64,000 nt of DNA from assembly GCA_019843655.1 (NCBI GenBank), contig JACDQD010000006.1, positions 28,166,246-28,230,245 of the forward strand, in the 5' to 3' direction. This document shows, one piece after another, positions 1 to 11,406 of the stretch. How positions within the stretch are numbered: position 1 is the first letter of the stretch; the number at the start of each line of letters is the position of its first letter. The notes beneath the pieces were generated by a model. The model saw nothing but the letters and a program-made list of their open reading frames with translations, ran no database searches and had not been told where the DNA came from. A program made the translations under genes and the position numbers. This DNA is from Lethocerus indicus. Its lineage: Eukaryota; Arthropoda; Insecta; Hemiptera; Belostomatidae.

Positions 1-3000
1 CAAAGGGTAAGTATGATATATTGTCCTATTTATATACAAGGTAATATATTCAATAATATACAGTGGATACAATTCTAAATTGCCTAATAAATTAAGTAAA
101 CGATTGTTATTTTTCATTATAATGTTCGAATATAACTCTTGTATGTGTGTTGATATAGGTGTGTGTGTGTGTGTGTTTTATTGTTAAAATTTATTGCATC
201 ACTCTGTAAATAGAACAGTATCACTTGTTTGAGTTTCGAGAATTATTGGCGCACCCATCGAAACCGGAACTTTCCTTCGCTTTTGAAAATTATATATTTT
301 CGGTGATTCGAATGTATTCGATGTCACCGATACAGGACACAAAACTCGAAATATGCAACACATTTATGCTGAACACTTGCGTTTTAATTGCTGTAAAGAA
401 ATATATTTCGCTTTCTTTTTTTTTTTTTAATGCATCGAAAACGAATTGTAGTCTAAACGAGTATTACGTAGCAATTTGCGATATTTAATTTAAGAGCTTG
501 TGTGAAAATGATGAGTGAAATCTATACCGGAGTTAACTAATTTTTATATTGTTGACAAATCCTTTCGACACTCTCTACGAACGTAAAACTATTACACTAG
601 CGATTCATTGACTAGTGGTAATTCAATTTAATCGCATTCTTTCCGCTGTCTTAATTAGTTCTCTGTTCCCTTTAATTCTTGTTTCTTCTACCGTCCTTTC
701 TCCCTCTCCCTTCTCTTTCACCAATACACCGTTATCACTATTACTTGAAGTCGAGCGTTAGATCTATATAAACTTACTTTTTTTATTTTGGCATGGCTCT
801 CCGTAGGCAGAGATACGAAAAGAAATGGAGGTGAGAAATATATAAGCTCATAGTGCATGACGTGTACAAGATTCTTTACGACTTAATGAATGTACGCCTA
901 TTTATAGATAGGTGAAAAGTGAAAACTATTTTTCAAATCAGAGAGTGCAAAACCGTTCAAAATTGATTATTCCTAGTGTAGGCAAATTAAACTGATACAA
1001 GCATTGCTTTAGACTTGATGACAAAAAAAAAGAAAATTTACAATTTTTTCAATTACTATATGCATGTTTAAGTCTTACGCCACGAATTGTAATAAATTAC
1101 CCGCATTAAATTCGTATATTTTATTTCCGCTTCATTAAAATATCTTGACTGATACAACTCCGAGATTATTTTTTATGCATGCAAAAATTATGCTTTTTTT
1201 TTTGTCTTTAATTTTAAATGGAAGATTAACAGTACAACGTTTGAGATGTTATTTTAAATGTTTCCGTTTTAATGTTTGTCCAGGCAAATGTTAAAAAAAC
1301 ATGACCCAGTTTACCAGGCACTGTGGGCAAACAACACGGATTTTGACGAAGTTCTTATATCTCCGGTAATGATTCAGGACCATATGCCAGATAAGGTTTT
1401 AGAAGCTTTAAACAAGGTATTACACGATTATAATTATTACCTGTTCTTTTGCATGACATTTTTTTAGCTTCTGATAGAGAGAACGAAGGTACAATTTTGG
1501 TAATATAATAATAAAAAAAAAAAAAAATGCGCTTGAAGCATTTAGTAAATTTCAGTTGAATTAAAGGAAAATGCGTATAATTTAAATAAAGCGATCTGAA
1601 CTTAGAAAACAGCTTCATTTAATAGCTTCGAAAACATTATACTCGAATCCTTACTGTATGACAATAATCTGAGTACAAAAATAAAAAATTATTTTTAAAT
1701 CGTAAATAAATTTATAAATATATGTAAGGGTTTGTGATGACGTATAATAACATTTGGACAATAATGTTAATATCAGCTAATATACTATCTACAGTCAATA
1801 TGTTAACTATATGTTCTAGATAAGTTAACTAAGAACTTACAAGAAGTAATAGAATTGTGAAAAAGTTTAATAAACTGAAGTAGATTCGGAAAATTATTTT
1901 TATATTATACGGTACATAATAATATCTGATTACATATAAGTACTTATATACATATATTATTTGCTAATATTGAATTAATTGAACGAATAAACAGTTTATA
2001 TTGTCATAATGAATTTAATAGGATTTTTCAAACTATACCAAATAATATTCACTTAATAATGTATGACTATTTTAGACTAAATTCATACCTTATTTACTTA
2101 ACAAAGTTTAAAGTTCTCAATTCCATTTAATGACCCGATCTTGTTAATATTATGTTTTTAAATTGTTTTCAGAAGTAGCCAAACGAAATAACCGTTACTC
2201 TAATTATTCAGTGTTCACTTAGAACAATTTTATTTTTCCCTTATTTTTGTTTAGTCTTACGAATTTGCTTTAAAAAAAAAAGTGTATATCGTAATAGAGA
2301 TATTTTTATTTGATTGAGTCATAGAATTCAATAGGTTGAAATTCTCTAGCCTATTTAGATTATTGATTTATTATCTGAAGTGCACCCATTTAGTAAAGTA
2401 ACGTGTTGTCATAACACTTGGATGACGAAGACGTAGTCAGGCTTATTGGCATTTTTAGGATGGCTTAATTCGCAGTCCTCACCAACTTCAACCGCTTTAC
2501 AATCAAGTCCGCCTTTACTAAATGTGTACACTGTACGGGGCCTATTAAAGTATTGACAATGTCCTCTTGACTGTATCACTATTAACGAGTATATCCATTA
2601 TGTATTGACTGGTATTTTCTCTAAGCTTTTTCGAAGTGAAATAATATTAATTACTATTTTTTATTTATTTTTTTTTTTTGGCGAGTGCCATTTATGCATG
2701 GTACTTGGCTTGTGGCTTAGCCGAAAGCTCATTTTTATCATAGCTGTCAGTTTCCTTATTTCAAGGATTCAAGCTTCTGTATAAGCTTCAGCTGCAACAT
2801 TGTATTGAACATTCACAATTCAAATTCAATTTATATTCAATTGACAACGTTAAAAATGTTTCATAGGAAAAATACCGATGAAACATCTTTGTAGTTATAC
2901 TATGCTTCAAATAACTAAAATTGTCTGATTCCATCTTTTCACTCTGCATTCATTTTTTCATACTATAATAATTGCAGTGATGCACTGTAAATTGTAAAAT

Positions 3001-3900
3001 GCATGTTTATTCAGCAATGTATTTGATATATATATGTATTTTTGTTTTTATACGTATTTACTATTTATAATTTTATATAGCATGTGGCTGAAAAAAATAT
3101 AAGTGTAGTTTTTATATTAGGTTTTTTTAAATCTAACTAGTTGTGAAAATTCCTTAAATCCGCTACTATTAAAGTGGACATCAAAATTATAATTTTTGGA
3201 TGAAGTGTAGTTGGAAAAATGTTGGCCATTTCTTCTTGGTTCATAATACGTCGAATTGAAATAAAAAATCAAGTACTTCGAAAGGCTTAATTATACTTTT
3301 CATGTAATTAACGCAATCTGATGATTCAGTTAAAACGTGGAATTATATGATACGCTGTAGTTCCAATTTGTAATCCGTAATCGAATTACAAACTCAGATT
3401 TCCTGAGACTGTAACTTTTCAGAGTTGACAGTAAAACTGTAACAATTTTTAAAACAACTAATAGAATTACCCGACATAATAAACCTACTTGGAAACTAAC
3501 TGAACATAGCGAAGTTGTCCAACAAAGTATCTTATTTTTAATTTTTAATATTATCCTGAATTGGGTTTAAGAAACGGGCACATAATGAATACCTCGGGCA
3601 GATGCGTGTTATTAATTTTCTTTAACTATATTAAAGACGGTAAACACAATTCATATTGTTTTATATGAACAATACTTCAGCCTGCACTAGGTCAACGCAG
3701 TCATAAGATGTGAAACAAATTAGTGGAAAAATAGTTTTATAAACCTCTTTTTTTTTATCATGAATTAATTTTATTTTAATTTACTTTCATTTGGACTTTT
3801 CTACCTGACCCATAATTCCAATGTGTCGTAAAAGTTATTCATTTTAAAAATAAAATCTAAAGGTTTATTTTGAATATTAAAAAAAGAAGCAGAACTCTTA

Positions 3901-3966
<66 letters not shown>

Positions 3967-6898
3967 GTAGGATTTAAAAATTCTATAACTAGAATAATTA
4001 TTATTTATGAAGATAGCATAATATTCAACCATTAGAAATTATTAAAATTTTATTTAATTTCTATATTTTATAGATAATAGAAAATCAAAATATTCAATTT
4101 ATTTTAAGTTATTGTTTTTTCTTTGGTAGTTCTGAGTTACATATGCCATAATTGATTATTTGTACTTCTGTATGTAAAACTTAATAACGATATAATTACG
4201 ATTTATTTAGTTTGCAATATTTTCACATTTTATCTCTGCCATACACTTTTTAATCCTCAACTGAATTTTCTTATTCAATAATTCCTTTTCGTTTCCATCC
4301 ATACAAAAACAAAGCAGATACTTGATTTATCGGATAACTGTTAAAAATAAGAAAATTCCACCTTTTGGCAGAAGCTATATTTAAATCTCTTCTAAATACT
4401 TTTGTCTAGACGGGGGAAATATTTTGTAAATTATACGGGAAGTCCTATTATGTATTTTTTCTTATTTTTTTCTTTTCTTTTCTCAACTCAGGTTTTGGTA
4501 CACCATTCAGACATATCAAAAGTGAACCAAATGTCTACTACAGTAAGACATGAAACTGAAATGGCCCAAACACTTCATGAGAATGGCTACACTGATATCA
4601 GGTACCGAATTGAAGAAAGTAATTTAGAAATTAACGGCCTCTTAAAATACGTCCTCACCACCGATTATTTATTTTTACGCTATCTTAACTTCCGCTATAA
4701 TAAATGAATAGGCGATGCGTTGTTATTACACCGAATTGAGAAAAACCAATTCAATTGCACCACTCCGTATTACCCCTTAAGGCAGTTAACGATATCGTCA
4801 AATTGAGCAGTCCGCATGAATAAAAATGTATTTATACCCTTAATATCACTTGTATATAATAGCTTTTATAAATTTAAACTCAAAAGCGAAGCCGTTTGTT
4901 CAAAATATTTTCTTAATGCATGATTATATGTCGCTTTATAATTTCATTTTTCTCTTTCTATAGTTTAGGATATAATTAAAATTCTTTTAAATTCGAAATG
5001 AAACATCGCTTAAAAATTGTTTGCATGCCGCCGATCCTGTTTTCCAGTAGTTTGTCCTTTTTGGATATCGTAATTCGTGAACAGTATAACGAACCGTAAT
5101 AGTTTCGCGAAATTTAAATTATTAATTTATTTAATTCGATATACCTGTTTTGTGGTCTGCCGAGGGGTTGGAATATACTGTAGGTTCGTGATATTTCTGT
5201 CTCCTCCCCTCGCTGCTGTTCGGTCTTTTGCTAGACCGGTTTGTCGGCCGCTCGCCGTCTTCAGTAGCGCTGTGTTACTGTCACTGTCAGCACTTTGGAT
5301 GTTTTTGGGCATCCTCACTGCGCTCCCTGTCACTTTCACATGTACTGTCCTTTCACATGACTAGTTTTAATATAACTGTTTTGTGGTCTGCGAGTACTGA
5401 CAGTGACACGTGAAAGTGACAGTGCAGCAGAGTGAGGATGCCCCCGAAAAACATCCAAAGTGTAGGTTCGTGATGTGTCTGACTCCTCTCGCCGGTTAAG
5501 TCTTTTGCTAGACCGGTTTTTCGGCCGCTCGCCATCTTCAGTAGCGGACAGTACATGTGAAAGTGACAGTGGTCAGTGAGGATGCCCCCGAAAAACATCC
5601 AAAGTGCTGACAGTGACAGTAACACAGCGCTACTGAAGACGGCGAGCGGCCGAAAAACCGGTCTGGCAAAAGGCCGAACAGCGGCGAGAGGAGACGGACA
5701 CATCACGAACCTAAAGTAATTTATTTAATTTCAGGTTATAACGAGTCTGGGACCCGCTAAGCCGCAGCGAGCCGTCAACAACAATAACAATAACGCTACA
5801 CCGTCCGAGTTGGAACACTGCCATTTGTTGGCCGGATCCAGCAGCGGAGTGACGCCGCCTCCGCACAAAATATGCCTCGAGACCAGTTTCACTTCGGGAC
5901 AGAACGACGATGTCGCAAACGACCGAACAAACGATTCAGGCCGCCTTCCGTGGGAATTCGTGTCGTTGGTTGAACCGAGACGCGAAAAACGGAACGATTT
6001 TATACACGACGAATGGTTCGGGTTGGCACCACTGGCGACGCCGGAATCCTTCTCCGAAGTGTCAAGCATCAGTTCGAGGACCAACAGTACGGTGTTGGGG
6101 AGGAGATTCAGAGAGGACCATTTGGACGTCAGCCCTCGGACGAATTCGGTCCTCGGCCTCAGAGACAGTCACAGTGTACGTTTCGACGAGACGTTGAACA
6201 CGAACGCCGAGATCGCGCCGGACGATTGGCAGGAGAACGAGAAAGAGATTGGAGCGGCGGCGGCGGCGGCGGCGGCGGACTTGACCAGAAGCAATATATT
6301 CACGAGGATATTCAAGAGGGGAGACAGGAGATACGGGAAGAGTCGGCCGGCCGATTCTCCCGAAAGTTCGCCCGAAGAGGATCGCGAAGGGACGCCGACG
6401 GGCGTCGCTATCGAAATTCCGTCAAAAGTCGACGATTCGGCCACTTCGACTGAATCGTCGCCGCTTCTGAGCAGCCTCCACCTGCTGACCGATCGGAGAT
6501 TCGCCGAAATTTTAGGAACGTCCAAAGAGAACGACAGTAGTATATCGTCGTGCAGTTTCCAGTCGATAGATTCGATTCGAGATCTTCAAGCGACAATATC
6601 GTCGACGGAATCGATCACGATAAACGCCCAAGTGCACCGCAGTGCGCCGGATCTATTTCCCGAATTGAAATCGGGATCGTCGCTCGGCGGCGGCGAAAGT
6701 CTACTCGAGGATATCGAGAGGTCGTTGAAAATCAGCCTATCGACGGCCGGTTCGAGCGCTAAATTGACCGAAATCGATATCGGTAACGAAAATGACGATT
6801 CGACGGATTATAGCGGCACGAAACAGAGTTTCGGCGGCGGTAACACAAAATCGATGTATCCGATACTTCTGGTCGGTCGTGGAGAGAGTAGCGTTTAA
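1..6898 (+). CDS. DAGLA: Diacylglycerol lipase alpha-type gene, 3' part (partial)
   Basis: This family hydrolyses diacylglycerol at the plasma membrane to give 2-arachidonoylglycerol-type signalling lipids. Only the end of the lipase domain and the cytoplasmic tail are in the window. Exons: 1-6 (ends at GTAAGT), a possible 24-nt microexon 807-830, 1284-1416, and the terminal exon 5735-6898 (388 codons with stop). Exon 1284-1416 encodes the conserved block DEVLISPVMIQDHMPDKV followed by LEALNK, which aligns with the DEVIISPAMLHEHLP block of human DAGLA. The tail exon carries APLATPESFSEVSSISS, resembling the APLATMESLSDTESL stretch of the mammalian tail, plus a poly-Ala run near 6256. The 1416-to-5735 junction keeps phase 0. 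The catalytic Ser/Asp/His residues lie upstream of the window. Alternative: another class 3 lipase of the DAGL family (beta), less likely because the tail is long. Confidence 0.75.
807..830 (+). CDS. Candidate microexon of the DAGL gene
   Basis: A 24-nt segment between a GTAG acceptor and a GTGAGA donor reads Q-R-Y-E-K-K-W plus two bases. Those two bases are completed by the first base of exon 1284 to give Arg, so the joined peptide runs RYEKKW-RQMLKKHDPVYQ. Reading frame and splice dinucleotides agree on both sides. The acceptor could instead be the CAG four bases further in. The variable region just before the conserved PVYQALW block is the expected place for poorly conserved sequence. No transcript evidence is available. 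Confidence 0.35.
3911..3964. repeat. (AT)n microsatellite
   Basis: Uninterrupted TA dinucleotide run inside the DAGL intron. Confidence 0.95.
4492..4601 (+). CDS. Possible alternative DAGL exon
   Basis: A 110-nt open segment has a pyrimidine-rich CTCAG acceptor and a CAG|GTACCG donor. It begins VLVHHSDISKVNQMSTT. Joined in phase to LEALNK (ending 1416) it gives LEALNK-VLVHHS, similar in position to LNKVLENYN of mammalian DAGLA. It leaves two bases, which puts the 5735 exon out of frame. It is therefore an alternative terminal route, a one-base-short exon, or not an exon at all. Confidence 0.35.
5123..5730. mobile_element. Palindromic foldback element, copy 1, with 14-bp TSD
   Basis: The element body is 5137-5716. 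It is bounded by the identical 14-mer TAATTTATTTAATT at 5123-5136 and 5717-5730, a target-site duplication. The long end starts CGATATACCTGTTTTGTGG; the short end finishes with CATCACGAACCTA. The halves are inverted copies sharing GTTCGTGAT, CTAGACCGGTTT, CTTCAGTAGCGC and GGCATCCTCACT blocks, with an internal rearrangement. It lies 18 bp upstream of the DAGL terminal exon, so the 3' TSD copy is now the sequence before the TCAG acceptor. No long ORF suggests a transposase, so it is probably non-autonomous. Confidence 0.85.
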
Positions 6899-8120
6899 AA
6901 CGGTATTGACGGAAAATTATTTCCGTTTTCCGTTCAGTTCGTTTAAATTATATTCGACGAACGGACCATTTTTCCCCCCCCCCCGGTCGAGTTTTTGAAA
7001 ATTTCCTAAAACTGTGATAGTGAAAACTGGCCCAGCGGCCATTGTTCTTATAGTCTCTTATTATTAGAGGCGCGGACATTATGGAAAAAAGAAATGAAAT
7101 AGAAGGAAAAATTCCGAGTATCATTATTATAACACCAATAATTTTTAAAAAAAAAATATTACAACCAAATGTAAATACGTTTGCGTATTGTAACAATTTT
7201 ATAACTGTAAATTCTTAACTGTTCTCGATAACGGATCATTTATTCTATTTTAATTACGATTATTATATATTATAGAGAAAAAAAAAAAAAAAATATTGTA
7301 CGTTAATCGTCGAAGCTCTATACTTAAAATTAATTTATTTTTTAATATTAGTTTGCATGGATATGAGGCGTTTATCGTATAGTGTTAAAAAAACTGTATA
7401 AGAGATTAATAGAAATATCCGCTGTTATGAAATCAGTATTCGCCGTAAGACTCGTTTGAAATATCATTTGTTATACTCATATTGTGAATATACAAAAAAA
7501 AAGTTCTGTGATAATTTATTTATATACGACTCATTATTATTATTATTAGAAACCGCCTATTTCCTTCAATTCATTTAATTTATAAGACTATAATTTATTT
7601 ATCGAAATTGTCGCAACGGAAGTGTGACTTCTTAAATTAAACATTTTTATTCACGAACGCAATAAAATATTACACTTTAATTACCCGATGATTTGTAATT
7701 ATAAAAAATTACATATAAAACGAAATGAATTATGTTGATAATGAACCGGTTTAATTATGGCCTAAAGAGGAAAACTTTAAATTTCTCTTCTTTCTACCAT
7801 CTTCTATTTGTTGTTTTGTAACGCAATTTAAATCGAACTTCGCAATATATATTAAAAAAAAAAAATCAAACTTTCGAAACCGTCGGTCGAACGGAATGAG
7901 CAGAAAATCGGGAATTGAAAAATATATTTAACGAAATAATTAGACAATAAATTATAAGAAATTCGAGCAATATTTTAAACATTAACTACGATTTAATTTT
8001 ATTGATAGGACAGTTTCTAATACGGATTCAACTACGTATATACACAATGTAAAAATCACAATACAGCGGAAACGTATATCCCTGAACTCGCTTCTATTCA
8101 ATTATACAGTCGGTATAAAC
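6899..8120. other. Convergent intergenic/3'UTR interval between DAGL and mRpL28
   Basis: AT-rich, no convincing ORF. It includes a C10 homopolymer near 6975 and one copy (about 7820-8020) of a 200-bp duplication whose partner lies inside the last mRpL28 intron-exon region (8565-8748). Confidence 0.7.
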
Positions 8121-8748
8121 TTAACTCTTTTTACCGAACGGATTCAACTTTGAGAACCACGATGAAGACCTGAAACATAAGAAAAATATTTGTTTAATGA
8201 TAAATTCAGACGAGCGATTTAAGGATTTTTATAATAAAAAAATTTATCGACTTACTCGGTTTCATCTCGTTTCGACATTGTAACTTTCTGATCGAATTGT
8301 TCAATAAGTTGAGACAAGAGCTCTTGTCTGAAAATATGTTTCAACGGTACGGGTTTATTCATTTCGAATCGAATTTTTTCCATTTTTCTCAACGCCTCAT
8401 CGAACGTAAGTCCGTACCATTCGATCTCTTCTTCCGTATACTGGAAAAATATATAAAAACGAAAAATAAATTCAGTTAGAAGATTTGAGTGTGTAAATTA
8501 AAATCGAAAACCGTTGTGAAGATTCGCAAACTGTTGTTGTTTCCCAATTAACAAGAAATAAGCGTAACAACAATTTAAATCGAACTTCGCAATATATTCC
8601 AATTGAAAAAATCAAACTCAGAATGAGCAGAAAATCAGGAATTGAAAAATATATTTAACAAAATAATGGGACAATAAATTATAAGAAACTCGAGTAATAT
8701 TTTAAACGTTAACTACGATTTAATTTTATCCATAGGATAGTTTCTAAT
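7820..8748. repeat. Pair of about 200-bp direct repeats around the mRpL28 3' exons
   Basis: About 7820-8020 and 8565-8748 are diverged direct copies (shared blocks include AATCGAACTTCGCAATATAT, GAATGAGCAGAAAATC and AACTACGATTTAATTTTAT). One lies in the 3' flank, the other in the intron between exons 4 and 5 of mRpL28, so exons 5 and 6 sit between them. Confidence 0.8.
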
Positions 8749-9869
8749 TGGAGTCTAATTGGAGTTATTAAAGTTTGCATTTTTTTTATTGGCATACAAA
8801 TATAAGTTAGAATGTATTTCATAGTAACGAGAACTTTTCTACTATCTTGTAACAGGATGATTAAATAAATATAATAATTAGAAAGTAATAGTTTGGAAGC
8901 CGATTTGTCTTGGCTGCATTACAAATCATTTAATTTAATTTTTTTATCCGAGAAAAATTATTATAACTATATCGTACTATCGGTAAACGACAATGTATAC
9001 TTACACCTTCCAGAAAATGTTTATATTTATTGTAGACTTGTTCCTTCTTCTCGGGGTCATCGTTGTATAAATCCTTATAAAACAGAGCTTTCAACATTTT
9101 CCGTTTCAACTTTAAGGCAAGTCCCGATTGCAAATCGCACGCTTTAGACTGGAAATACGCACAACGATATAACATGACGTATTGATCTGTTTATATAAAT
9201 AAAAGTATATCGAAGTATAGACAATGTCTATAACAGATACCTTCAATAAATAGTTGTCGAAACCTTGATTCTCTACGATTAAATCGATACACCTTTCGGT
9301 GACGATTACCGTCATAGTCGTGTTCAAAATTTCACTGTAGACGGCGGACTTTTTTAAATTCGGAACCCAGAAATGTGCGACGCGTTGATTGTGCTCCTGC
9401 CTCTTTTGAAATCCTTTGACGACGCCTTCGCCGCCCCACAATCCCAGATGCGATTCGGGCGGGAACTGCAGCGGTATGGGATAGTTCTGGACCATTTTCC
9501 TGGAACGAAAATATTACCGGTTCGAGTCAAATCTTTAACGTTATTCTCCGGCGTTATTCGTAAGCATTGGACCAAACGAAAACCACTTTTAAACGTACAC
9601 TTCTCCTGTCTCTTCGTTTCTCACCCATTTAGAAGGGTGGGGGCGATAATGGACGGGGGCCGGTTTCGTGAATTTCCATTCCCTGAAGAATTTTTTAAAC
9701 GCTTCTGGCAAATGCGATCCCTCCTCGGACAGTATATCCGGCTTGGCGAATTTGTACAGCTTCAGCGCCTGTAAATGAAACACCGAACGATTAAAAATAA
9801 AAAAACGCTACGCCGATACTTGTCCGAATAGAAAAAAAAAATTAATACCTGAGATGCTCTGGACTCCAT
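8121..9869 (-). CDS. mRpL28: Mitochondrial large ribosomal subunit protein bL28m
   Basis: A structural protein of the mitochondrial 39S subunit, needed for translation in the organelle. Six exons on the minus strand: 9849-9869 (MESRASQ), 9599-9768, 9241-9499, 9005-9148, 8256-8440 and 8121-8169; total 828 nt, 275 residues. All junctions are GT-AG and in phase. Family landmarks are LPEAFKKFFREWK, RNEETGEV, IPLQFPPESHLGLWGGEG, VKGFQKR, HFWVP, MTVIVTERCIDLI and EEIEWYGLTF. The C-terminus SSSWFSKLNPFGKKS resembles the insect family. The start is the only ATG opening the first exon in frame. Length fits (human 256 residues, flies somewhat longer). It is convergent with DAGL and divergent from Relish. 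Confidence 0.92.
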
Positions 9870-10004
9870 CGAAAGCCAGAAATAAGATAACTGTGGAGAT
9901 AAACAAAGGTGCCTAACCTGTGAACGCGTAACCTACCTTCAGCATATCACATGGAGGTATCAGGTGATTCAACTTTATTACACTAAAGCAATAAATTCCA
10001 ATAC

Positions 10005-10048
<44 letters not shown>

Positions 10049-11406
10049 ATATTTCCTGATACTATATATTACTGATACTAATTGAATTACTAAAAAAAAT
10101 TGTGGAATTTCAATTTCACACTAAAAGATATACACGTGCATATTAAAACAATATATGCCATTTTTCGCAACTTCGGGATAAAAATTATCCACCTTAGGGG
10201 ATCTTCTGTCGTAAAATAAATGTCCCTATCCGGTCGTTGAGCGGAATTATATTTTTATTTTTTTAAAAGCGGAAAACACAGATTGGGGGAAATACGCGTG
10301 AACGGTTTTTTTTTTTTTTAATCTCTATATATGAGAATATTAACCTTATGACGCTTTCCAACAAGCTGAAGATTGAATTACTTCTTTAGTGAATTTCATG
10401 AATCAGGAAAAAATCAGTTTTTTGACGTATTTTTCCACCGTTGCCAGAAACTAGTATCAAATTCAGTCTGATATAAACTGAAATATAATTTAACGTTTAC
10501 GCATTATTCGTTGCAAGATATGCGGCTCCGAGGTTTCGGAATGCGCGATCATATTTTAATTTCTTTTCTAATACTGAGCAATGTTTTCATGGTCTTTCCA
10601 CAGATTATGACTTCTCAATTATTTCGACTTCTTTTGCCCTGTGATCGGTTGGATGACTAAAGAGGAATTGAATAGTTTTGAAAGTATCTCCCAGTACTTT
10701 CCCCTTTTTTTAATCATTCCTCTCCGTTTTCCTCCTGCTCTGTCATACCGTCGCGAAGAAATACCGTAAAGTATTGAGTATATCCCATTCGAATGTGATA
10801 ATAATTATACCGAGGTAAATTGTTGCCGCCGTGAAACAAATTGTGTGCAGTCGGTAAAAGTACAAATGAAAATTCGAAACATCTCTACTGATTAAATTTT
10901 TCTGGAAATTTTTATTTTAAGAACAAGAGCGAAAGGAGTGGCGAAAACCAACTTCCTGAATTCCGACCAATGGGAAGCGGATACCTTCGGGCGACTTTTA
11001 CAAACGTAAATCCGAATTAAATTTTACTCGTATTCCCATGCCGATTATCTTTTTGCGGATTGTTCAATCGTTATTGCGACTATTTGTATAGTTGTATACG
11101 ATAAAAATTGACGATATGGTGAAACGGGGTGGAACCAATGGTCGTTGAAGAATTTGGCTGCGTGGGCGGGGCCAACGACTGGAATCGGCATCAGGGTCGG
11201 TAACGCGCCGTCGGTTTGTTTGAAATGCTGTGTCGACTTATGGGGAAAAAACTGTCGGGGGAATTACGTATCTATATTTATCTCAAGTTCGGTACTTTTG
11301 GCCTCGTTTGATGTCACAGCGGCTTAGGCGTTCCCGGAGCAATTGACGAGCGTTTCGCTTTATTATTTAATTGCACGCCGTGAAGAAATAAACAGCGCGC
11401 AGCAGA
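9870..11406. other. Divergent intergenic region, mRpL28/Relish
   Basis: 1.5 kb separates the two start codons. It contains an (AT)n array (10010-10046). The last 500 bp before Relish are more GC-rich and may hold its promoter and 5'UTR. I see no clear TATA box or validated NF-kappaB site. Confidence 0.6.
10010..10046. repeat. (AT)n microsatellite
   Basis: Pure dinucleotide run. Confidence 0.95.

Larger units (their letters stand above)
1417..5734 (+). other. Large DAGL intron, mostly non-coding
   Basis: This 4.3 kb AT-rich interval contains the possible exon 4492-4601, an (AT)n array (3911-3964) and a palindromic element at its 3' end (5137-5716). A perfect 12-bp inverted repeat (2387-2398 with 2513-2524) encloses a more GC-rich segment and may be a small degenerate hairpin element. 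I see nothing else with coding character. Confidence 0.7.

Noticed and set aside
225..488. 87-codon frame near the left edge
   Set aside because: AT-rich, no splice context agreeing with DAGL phase and no recognisable motif.
5910..6762. Overlapping frames in the DAGL tail exon, including 146 codons at 6013
   Set aside because: GC-rich exon; only the frame in phase with LEALNK and carrying the DAGLA-like motif is plausible.
11240..11262. NF-kappaB site before Relish (GGGGAAAAAA)
   Set aside because: The 3' half lacks the pyrimidines of a kappaB consensus; too weak to annotate.
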